Source of the DNA: Amphiura filiformis
Taxonomy: Eukaryota; Echinodermata; Ophiuroidea; Amphilepidida; Amphiuridae
Length of the DNA: 64,000 bases
NCBI RefSeq assembly: GCF_039555335.1
Contig: NW_027305501.1
Span: 849,501-913,500, forward strand
Direction: 5' to 3'
Part shown: positions 56,490 to 64,000 of the stretch, in pieces
Layout: each line of letters opens with the position of its first letter
How positions within the stretch are numbered: the first letter of the stretch is position 1
The notes under the pieces: generated by a model
The model's database searches: none
What the model saw: the letters and a program-made list of their open reading frames with translations, nothing else
What the model was told of the DNA's origin: nothing
Translations under genes and position numbers: made by a program

Positions 56490-56790
56490 TGGGGGGGGGG
56501 GGCACTTAACTTGAATGACCATACAGGTATGCTCCCCCCCAGAGACCCCTGTTTTGGACAGCGCAGTTCCCAAAGACCCCTCACTTTCACCAAAACAGAC
56601 CGCTGAAAGACCCTTGATTTTGATCATTTTCAGCTGTAAAAGACCCCTATAAAATTGACAATTCCTCACTTTTCCATTTTTTTCCAGGCATATTTCAACC
56701 AGAAAGCCACAAAGACAATATATTTTGATTGTTTGCAGCTCCGAAAGATACCCTTTTTCCAGCATGCCGTCAGCTCCCAAGCACCCGTCA
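56490..56790. repeat. Dispersed repeat (GAAAGACCCC type), longer copy
   Basis: Starts after a G11 run near 56491; repeated AAAGACCCC/GAAAGACCC blocks and GATTTTGATCATTTCAGCT; related to 24573-24757. Confidence 0.5.
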
Positions 56791-57118
56791 CCTCACAATC
56801 AAAATAAATTTCCCCATTTTTACTGAGACAATTTCAACAAGCCACATCAAGGTATAAATTATTTTGAGATCTCATACATTTATAATCAATATTAAATTTC
56901 ACTTTGCACATCGATTCCTTTTCTGTTTTCCTAAACACAGTTCTTCAATGCTCATTTAATGAACCACACTCCTTCAACTGTGACCTATAAGAAAAATTGA
57001 TTTTTTTTGTTTCCAATTGTGAATGTTAAGAATTTTATTTAATTAATTTTACTGGTGTGTGTGTATATTATACATGTAGAGCTGTTATGTACCATATTTT
57101 TCATCAATTTTTTATATT

Positions 57119-58307
57119 TGTACAATGTTCATGAAACCATATTGTCAAATCAGTAAGGGAAGTATACGGTGCACAAAAAGTATCTGCACACTTAAGGGCT
57201 GGGGTGATGCCTTCTATCACACTCTGAATGAGGGTATTGACTCGTCTTTTCCAACAAAGACTGTCCGACTGCACTCCACTGATAAGCCCTGGATGACGGA
57301 CAGAGTCAAGAATCTTATTCAGAGAAGGCAGAAAGCATTTGCCTCGGGGACAAATGTATATTTAATAAACTGCGGAATCAAGTCATATATGAAATCAAGA
57401 AAGCTAAACATAGTCATAATATAAATAAAGTCAAGTATCTGCAAAAGACTGAACCTGGTAAATGGCACAAAGAAATAAGATCATTTGCCAACATGAATAA
57501 ATCGAACCCCACTATCCATGTGCCGGTGTAGACCCTGTTGATCATGTTGCTGTTTCTAATGCTATCAACAAACAGCTGGCAAGCTTTTCCCAAGTTCAAC
57601 AACCCCTCAATTGTGATGAATTGCCTGCCTACCTCCCGAGTAAAGATCCTCCCCCTCAATTCCAGCCATGGGAGATCTATGGTGACTTGAAGAAGGTGTC
57701 GGTTTCGAAAGCGGGTGGCCCTGATAACATCCCTCAGAAGGTTTTAAAAGAATTTGCTTACTTAGCTTAGCTCACCTGTCACAGACATCATAAATACTTC
57801 TCTTCAAGAAGGTGTAGTGCCATCACAGTGGAAACAAGCAAATGTCATCCCGCTTCCAAAGACGACACCCCCTTCAATTGACAAATTAAGACCAGTGTCA
57901 CTTACATCAAACTTGGCCAAAATAGCTGAAGGCAAGGTTTCCAAATTTGTTGTTGATTCTATTCAATCCCAGGTCGATGAGAGGCAATATGGCAACCAGA
58001 AAGGTATGTCGACTACCCACTGCTTGATAGATGTTTACCACCAGTTGGTCTCGGAGGCTGAGAAATCTGGTACAATCAGTACGTGGGTACTAACAGATTT
58101 CTCAAAAGCCTTCGATGTCATCGACCACAGCATTGCTGTTTCAAATCTCCTGAGCATGGGTGTGTCACCATCTATTGTGCAGTGGGTGGCCGACTTCATT
58201 TCTGGTAGGCAACAAAGAGTTAAGTATAAAAATAGTCTGTCTGAATGGGAAACGTTATTGGGAGGGGTTCCACAAGGTACAATCTTGGCCCCAATAATAT
58301 TTTTAAG
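57119..58307 (+). mobile_element. LINE fragment, tandem copy 1 (linker plus RT N-half)
   Basis: Reads KGWGDAFYHTLNEGIDSSFP, KPWMTDRVKNLIQRRQKAF, then in other frames GVDPVDHVAVSNAINKQL, KKVSVSKAGGPDNIPQKVLK, VPSQWKQANVIPLPK, LRPVSLTSNLAKIAEGKVSK, QYGNQKGMSTTHCLIDV, LTDFSKAFDVIDHSIAV and LGGVPQGTILAPIIFL, where the foldback element interrupts it. A private 1-nt deletion near 57345 and a shared frameshift at VPV|GVDP show it is dead. Confidence 0.85.
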
Positions 58308-58966
58308 AGCCAGTCTCCCTTATTATGTACATGAATAAGGGGGGTTGTGAAAAAAAAAAAATAGAATTGTCTCTAAAAAATAATTTTGGTACATATTAGC
58401 ACCAACAACTCACATGTAAAATATGAGCGTGCACAGCGCCTCGCTCAGCTTTAAAAATTCTTGAAATTTCAGCCTCTCTGAGCCTTACTTGCAAATGGTA
58501 AACTTTGGAGGTGCATAACATCGCATACCCATCATCATCCCAACCTGCATTTTGCATTTTTTAAAGTACCAAATGGTTACATTACAAAAACCAAGAAAAA
58601 ATTGGGATCTTGATGGCGCACAAAATCAGCAAATCCAATGATTTGATGAAAAGCGCCTCGCAAACTTCAAAGCATCATAACGGGCTGCGCCATCAAGATC
58701 CCAAGTCCGAACAAGTTTGAAATTAAAGACCTCCATGGCAAGTTTCATTTTTCAGCCAAAAATTTTTGGGATTTCGTTGGCGCACCGAGTTAACAGAGGT
58801 CAAAGGTCAAAATTTCCTATTTTCGCACATATTTGCACGCCTGTATTATTAAGCGCCAACGCACCTGACTCTCCGAATAGCATTTCATCAAAGAAGAGGT
58901 AATTCTCTGCAAGAACTGAAAAAATTAGCTTGGGATCTCTTGATCTTCATATTTTTCTGATTTTTT
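58308..58966. mobile_element. Left-arm fragment of foldback element, tandem copy 1
   Basis: Matches 60172-60836 from AGCCAGTCTCCCTTATTATG through ATTTTTCTGATTTTTT. It was carried along when the LINE plus left arm were duplicated; there is no matching right arm next to it. Confidence 0.85.
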
Positions 58967-58984
58967 ATATTTCAGTATGTACAT

Positions 58985-60171
58985 TGTACAATGTTCATGA
59001 AACCATATTGTCAAATCAGTAAGGGAAGTATACGGTGCACAAAAAGTATCTGCACACTTAAGGGCTGGGGTGATGCCTTCTATCACACTCTGAATGAGGG
59101 TATTGACTCGTCTTTTCCAACAAAGACTGTCCGACTGCACTCCACTGATAAGCCCTGGATGACGGACAGAGTCAAGAATCCTATTCAGAGAAGGCAGAAA
59201 GCATTTGCCTCGGGGGACAAATGTATATTTAATAAACTGCGGAATCAAGTCATATATGAAATCAAGAAAGCTAAACATAGTCATAATATAAATAAAGTCA
59301 AGTATCTGCAAAAGACTGAACCTGGTAAATGGCACAAAGAAATAAGATCATTTGCCAACATGAATAAATCGAACCCCACTATCCATGTGCCGGTGTAGAC
59401 CCTGTTGATCATGTTGCTGTTTCTAATGCTATCAACAAACAGCTGGCAAGCTTTTCCCAAGTTCAACAACCCCTCAATTGTGATGAATTGCCTGCCTACC
59501 TCCCGAGTAAAGATCCTCCCCCTCAATTCCAGCCATGGGAGATCTATGGTGACTTGAAGAAGGTGTCGGTTTCGAACTCTGGACGACCTGGTCGCAGGCG
59601 TTCGGAGGAGCGACGAGAAGGTGCAGAGGGTAGATGTCGGCGGGCGCCGGACCATAAAAATACTTCTCTTCAAGAAGGTGTAGTGCCATCACAGTGAAAC
59701 AAGCAAATGTCATCCCGCTTCCGAAGACGACACCCCTTCAATTGACAAATTAAGACCAGTGTCACTTACATCAAACTTGGCCAAAATAGCTGAAGGCAAG
59801 GTTTCCAAATTTGTTGTTGATTCTATTCAATCCCAGGTCGATGAGAGGCAATATGGCAACCAGAAAGGTATGTCGACTACCCACTGCTTGATAGATGTTT
59901 ACCACCAGTTGGTCTCGGAGGCTGAGAAATCTGGTACAATCAGTACGTTGGTACTAACAGATTTCTCAAAAGCCTTCGATGTCATCGACCACAGCATTGC
60001 TGTTTCAAATCTCCTGAGCATGGGTGTGTCACCATCTATTGTGCAGTGGGTGGCCGACTTCATTTCTGGTAGGCAACAAAGAGTTAAGTATAAAAATAGT
60101 CTGTCTGAATGGGAAACGTTATTGGGAGGGGTTCCACAAGGTGCAATCTTGGCCCCAATAATATTTTTAAG
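58985..60171 (+). mobile_element. LINE fragment, tandem copy 2 (5' half of interrupted LINE)
   Basis: Nearly identical to 57119-58307. It keeps ASGDKCIFNKLRNQVIYEIK in frame where copy 1 is shifted, has QGAILAP for QGTILAP, lacks one G in the SQWKQ region, and has a GC-rich patch at 59577-59653 replacing the PGPDNIP-type block. It continues at 62860 beyond the foldback element. Confidence 0.85.
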
Positions 60172-62859
60172 AGCCAGTCTCCCTTATTATGTACATGAAT
60201 AAGGGGGGTTGTGATACAAAAAAAATAGAATTGTCTCTAAAAAATAATTTTGGTACATATTAGCACCAACAACTCACATGTAAAATATGGCGTGCACAGC
60301 GCCCTCGTTCAGCTTTAAAAAATTCTTGAAATTTCAGCCTCTCTGAGCCTTACTTGCAAATGGTAAACTTTGGAGGTGCATAACATCGTGCGCCATCATC
60401 ATCCCAACCTGCATTTTGCATTTTTTTAAAGTACCAAATGGTTACATTACAAAAACCAAGAAAAAAAATTGGGATCTTGATGGCGCACAAAATCAGCAAA
60501 TCAATGATTTGATGAAAAGCGCCCTCGTGCAAACTTCAAAGCATCATAACGGGCTGCGCCATCAAGATCCCAAGTCCGAACAAGTTTGAAATTAAAGACC
60601 TCCATGGCAAGTTTCATTTTTCAGCAAAAAATTTTTGGGATTTCGTTGGCGCAGTTAACAGAGGTCAAAGGTCAAAATTTCCTATTTTCGCACATTGTTG
60701 AACTACTGTATAAGTGCGCGCCGACGGCACCGGGCTCTGCGAATAGGGGTTGATGAAAGAAGAGGTAATTCTCTGCAAGAACTGAAAAAAATTAGCTTGG
60801 GATCTCTTGATCTTCATATTTTTCTGATTTTTTGAAAATGGACTTAGCCTCATTTTGGAGGTCAATTTGACCTCTTTTTCCCACTCGCTGCACAATGTGG
60901 GCTTTTTACTGCATCACAAAAGATCGCCAACAAGATCCCAATTTTATTAGTCATCGTCTAGCTTCTTTGGCGACCAGTAGATAAAACACAAGCAACAGCT
61001 AATTGGGATCATGTGGGCGCACTAATATAAAAGAGGTCAAAGGTCAAGCTTTGTGCCAAAGTGATGCATATTTGCCTATGTGCAGCACGAAAGTGGAACT
61101 TTGACCCGCATAATAAAAATGTGCGCCAACAAGATCCCATCTTACTTTTTGGATGATTGGATAAAGGGGCTTATGTATAACTGATAACAAGTAAAAAAAG
61201 TGGGATCATGTGGGCGCACTAATTCAATAGAGGTCAAAGTTCATACTTTGTGCCGAATTGGCATTATTTTGCCTATGTGCAGCACAAAAGTGGAACTTTG
61301 ACCTAATAATAAAATGTGCGCCAACAAGATCCCATCTTACTTTTTCGATGATTGGATAAAGGGGCTTATGTATAACTAATAACAAGTAAAAAAAAGTGGG
61401 ATCATGTGGGCGCACTAATTCAATAGAGGTCAAAGTTCATACTTTGTGCCAATTTTTTTTCAATGGGGATCACCAGACATGTCTCATAGAAACTTGTGTG
61501 AGTGCATTTCAGATGATGCCGATTCCATCATGGTAGTTGGTGAGAGTAAAAAAAATTTTTGTCAAAATATTTAGGCTAAAAATTGGTTAATTTTGTATGA
61601 AGTATGAACTTTGACCTCTATTGAATTAGTGCGCCCACATGATCCCACTTTTTTTTTTACTTGTTATCAGCTATACATAAGCCCTTTTATCCAATCATCC
61701 AAAAAAGTAAGATGGGATCTTGTTGGATGACATTTTTATTATGGTCAAAGTTCTACTTTTGTGCTGCACATAGGCAAAGTAATGCCAATTCAGCACAAAG
61801 TATGAACTTGGACCTCTATTGAATTAGTGCTACCACATGATCCCACTTTTTTTTACTTGTTATCAGTTATACATAAGCCCCTTTATCCAATCATCCAAAA
61901 AGTAAGATGGGATCTTGTTGGCGCACAATTTTATTGTGGGTCAAAGTTCCACTTTCGTGCTGCACATAGGCAAATATGCATCACTTTGGCACAAAGCGTG
62001 ACCTTCGACCTCTTTTATATTAGTGCGCCACATGATCCCAATTAGCTGTTGCTTGTTCTTTGTCTACTGGTCGCCAAAGAAGCTAGACGATGAAAAATAA
62101 AATTGGGATCTTGTTGGCGCATCTTTTTGTGATGCAGTAAAAAGCCCACATTGTGCAGCGAGTGGGAAAAAGAGGTCAAATTGACCTCCAAAATGAGGCT
62201 AAGTCCATTTTCAAAAAATCAGAAAAATATGAAGATCAAGAGATCCCAAGCTAATTTTTTCAGTTCTTGCAGAGAATTACCTCTTCTTTGATGAAATCCT
62301 ATTCGAGAGTCAGGTGACGCTATGCCAATAAATACAGGCGCAAAAATGTGCGAAAATAGGAAATTTTGACCTTTGACCTCTGTTAACTCTGTGCGCCAAC
62401 GAAATCCCAAAAAATTTTTGCTGAAAAATGAAACTTGCCATGGAGGTCTTTAATTTCAAACTTGTTCGGACTTGGGATCTTGATGGCGCCGCCCGTTATG
62501 ATGCTTTGAAGTTTGCACGAGGCGCTTTCATCAAATCATTGATTTGTTGATTTTGTGCGCCATCAAGATCCCAATTTTTTTTTCTTGATTTTTGTAATGT
62601 AACCATTTGGTACTTTAAAAAAATGCAAAATGCAGGTTGGGATGATGATGGCGCACGATGTTATGCACCTCCAAAGTTTACCATTTGAAAGTAAGGCTCA
62701 GAGAGGCTGAAATTTCAAGAATTTTTTCAAGTTGAACGAGGGCGCTGTGCACGCCATATTTTACATGTGAGTTGTTGGTGCTAATATGTACCAAAATTAT
62801 TTTTTAGAGACAATTCTATTTTTTTTTTGTATCGCAAACCGCATATAATGGGAGATTGG
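60172..62859. mobile_element. Foldback-type element with ~1.27-kb inverted repeats
   Basis: Left arm about 60172-61450, right arm about 61600-62859, about 150 bp spacer. Ends AGCCAGTCTCCC / GGGAGATTGG. Flanked by TTTTAAG at 60165-60171 and 62860-62866 (7 bp at least). The arms consist of spaced motifs GGGATC(A/T)TG(T/A)(T/G)GGCGCAC and their inverse, plus AGGTCAAAGGTCA blocks. No transposase ORF. Insertion splits a LINE RT frame that resumes exactly after the duplication. Confidence 0.88.
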
Positions 62860-63672
62860 TTTTAAGTATTATCAACAGTGCCCAAGAGAATGACAAGAAA
62901 TCGGACATCCACGTATGGAAATATGTCGACTACCTGACCGTAGGTGCAAGGAGGGCCATGGCAAACCTAGTAAGATCCAGAAAAGCCTGGACTCGTTGCG
63001 CCAATGGACTGTTGATAATCAGATGATGCTCAATCCTACAAAATGTCAGGTCATGCAAGTCCATTTTGGTAGAAAACCTGCTCCCAACGTGGAAGTCCGT
63101 ATTTCTAGTCAGAATCTTGTGGTTGTTGATAAGGTCAAACTACTTGGAGTTATCATTGATAAGGATTTGAAGTGGGAGGGTCAGGTAAATACAATGTACA
63201 CTAAGGCCAACAGAAAGCTGTTCATGCTCAGAAAACTGAAAGGAGCCGGGCTTGACAAAGAAGATCTCCTTACCGTTTACAAAGGTTATGTCCGCCCATG
63301 TCTAGAGTATGCTGCACCACTCTGGAGTGCTGGCCTCACTCAGCAGCAGGTGAACCACCTTGAGAAGATTCAGAAGCGTGTATGCCGTTGCATCCTTTCA
63401 TCAGATTATACAACCTACTCTGATGCATTGGAAGTCCTCAACCTTCAATCTCTTGTGGACCGCAGAATTCATATCTGCAAGGAATTTGCTATCAAAGCTA
63501 GCAGCTCTGAAAGATTCTCAAGGTGGTTCCCCTGCTCTAAGTTCAGATCAAGTATGCAACTCCGAAACAAGCAAAATTCAAACCATACCGATTCAAAACT
63601 GACCGATTCAAGAACAGCCCACTGCCCTATCTTACCAGTCTTTTAAATGAACTACCCTCCTATACTTCCTAA
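62860..63672 (+). mobile_element. LINE 3' half (RT palm to C-terminus), continuation after foldback insertion
   Basis: Resumes SIINSAQENDKKSDIHVWKY-VDYLTVGARRAMA; the catalytic YVDD reads YVDY. After a frameshift it runs KIQKSLDSLRQWTVDNQMML, NPTKCQVMQVHFG, KLLGVIIDKDLKWEGQV, NRKLFMLRKLKGAGLDKEDL, VRPCLEYAAPLWSAGL and HLEKIQKRVCRCIL, and after another shift ends RFKNSPLPYLTSLLNELPSY-TS at the stop 63670-63672. Jockey-superfamily-like non-LTR element; exact clade not resolved. Confidence 0.85.
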
Positions 63673-64000
63673 ATTACTAATTTTTGTTGTGCTAGCTGCA
63701 TTATTTTCATCCGTGTCCTTTAACTTTTATTAAAGTGCAGTTTAATAGCTTGTATATTCTCAGTAAAAACCTTTCACCAAAACAGTGTGCAATATTCATG
63801 TATCATTATAAAATTCAATCAATATGAAAGTTTTTTTGTGTGCAATAATTGAGCTCCCTACCAGTGCACTACTCTTACCTCTTTGACTTTTTATGAATTT
63901 GATTTAAATTGTGTTTTTATAATTCCTTTTTTTTTTATATATGTTTTTTTGATGTAGTAATATATTACTTTGAAATTGTACATAGATATATATTTTTATG
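63673..64000. other. LINE 3' UTR or flank
   Basis: AT-rich, no coding match; contains TTATTAAAG and T-rich runs. The LINE 3' end cannot be placed without another copy. Confidence 0.4.

Larger units (their letters stand above)
53416..57118. other. LATS upstream intron/flank, no exon recognised
   Basis: The acceptor at 53416-53417 implies an intron extending right. I found no exon matching the LATS N-terminus (UBA or conserved N-terminal motifs) on the minus strand. It contains MITE copy 7, a LINE-like relic at about 54700-55000 and a GAAAGACCCC-type repeat at 56490-56790. Confidence 0.5.

Noticed and set aside
61224-62410. Short ORFs over the foldback arms (HDPTFFYLL... type)
   Set aside because: They appear in both arms as inverted duplicates and have no transposase motif.
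53416-64000. Search for LATS N-terminal exons
   Set aside because: No minus-strand stretch matched the conserved N-terminal or UBA motifs; the exon(s) are probably outside the window.

Overview
The window is eukaryotic, AT-rich and intron-rich, and carries dense, diverse transposable-element debris. Two host genes are recognisable, both on the minus strand: a complete NUP43 (nuclear-pore WD40 protein, 8 exons, 2752-23005) and the 3' four-fifths of a LATS1/2 (Warts) Hippo-pathway kinase gene (exons at 46503-47027, 47652-47758, 49239-49502 and 50641-53415). The 5' LATS exons were not found and probably lie beyond the right edge. NUP43 and LATS1 are also neighbours in human (6q25.1). Protein similarity, the Penelope-like elements and the CR1-like LINEs suggest a marine invertebrate, probably a deuterostome such as an echinoderm or hemichordate. 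That assignment is inference; no diagnostic species marker is visible.

Layout. 1-2751: NUP43 3' flank with two short inverted-repeat elements. 2752-23005: NUP43. Its introns hold a Penelope-type GIY-YIG fragment with a hammerhead-ribozyme-like motif (intron 7), a non-autonomous element with 8-bp target duplications (intron 5), a triplicated ~0.93-1.07 kb unit carrying dead Penelope RT (intron 4), a nearly intact Penelope-like element between inverted repeats (intron 3), and a four-element nested insertion (intron 1). 23006-24757: NUP43 upstream flank and a TA-flanked MITE. 24758-34020: a 33-bp minisatellite (reads SYFINTISAVD in its open frame) broken by at least seven different insertions whose junctions can be read exactly. 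34021-46502: LATS downstream flank with hairpin MITEs and five copies of a palindromic MITE. 46503-53415: LATS exons. 53416-64000: probably the LATS 5' intron or flank, with a tandemly duplicated LINE fragment and a 2.7-kb foldback element inserted in the LINE's reverse transcriptase.

Function. LATS phosphorylates YAP/Yorkie. This LATS has a MOB-binding region, an AGC/NDR kinase domain, the activation-segment and hydrophobic-motif phosphosites, and four PPxY motifs for WW-domain partners. NUP43 is a subunit of the Nup107-160 (Y) complex. I see no operon-like or functional link between them beyond adjacency. The notable material is the transposon architecture: nested insertions, a satellite acting as a landing pad, a ribozyme-like motif in Penelope debris, and a foldback element with alternating internal motifs and nuclear-receptor-like DR1 sites.
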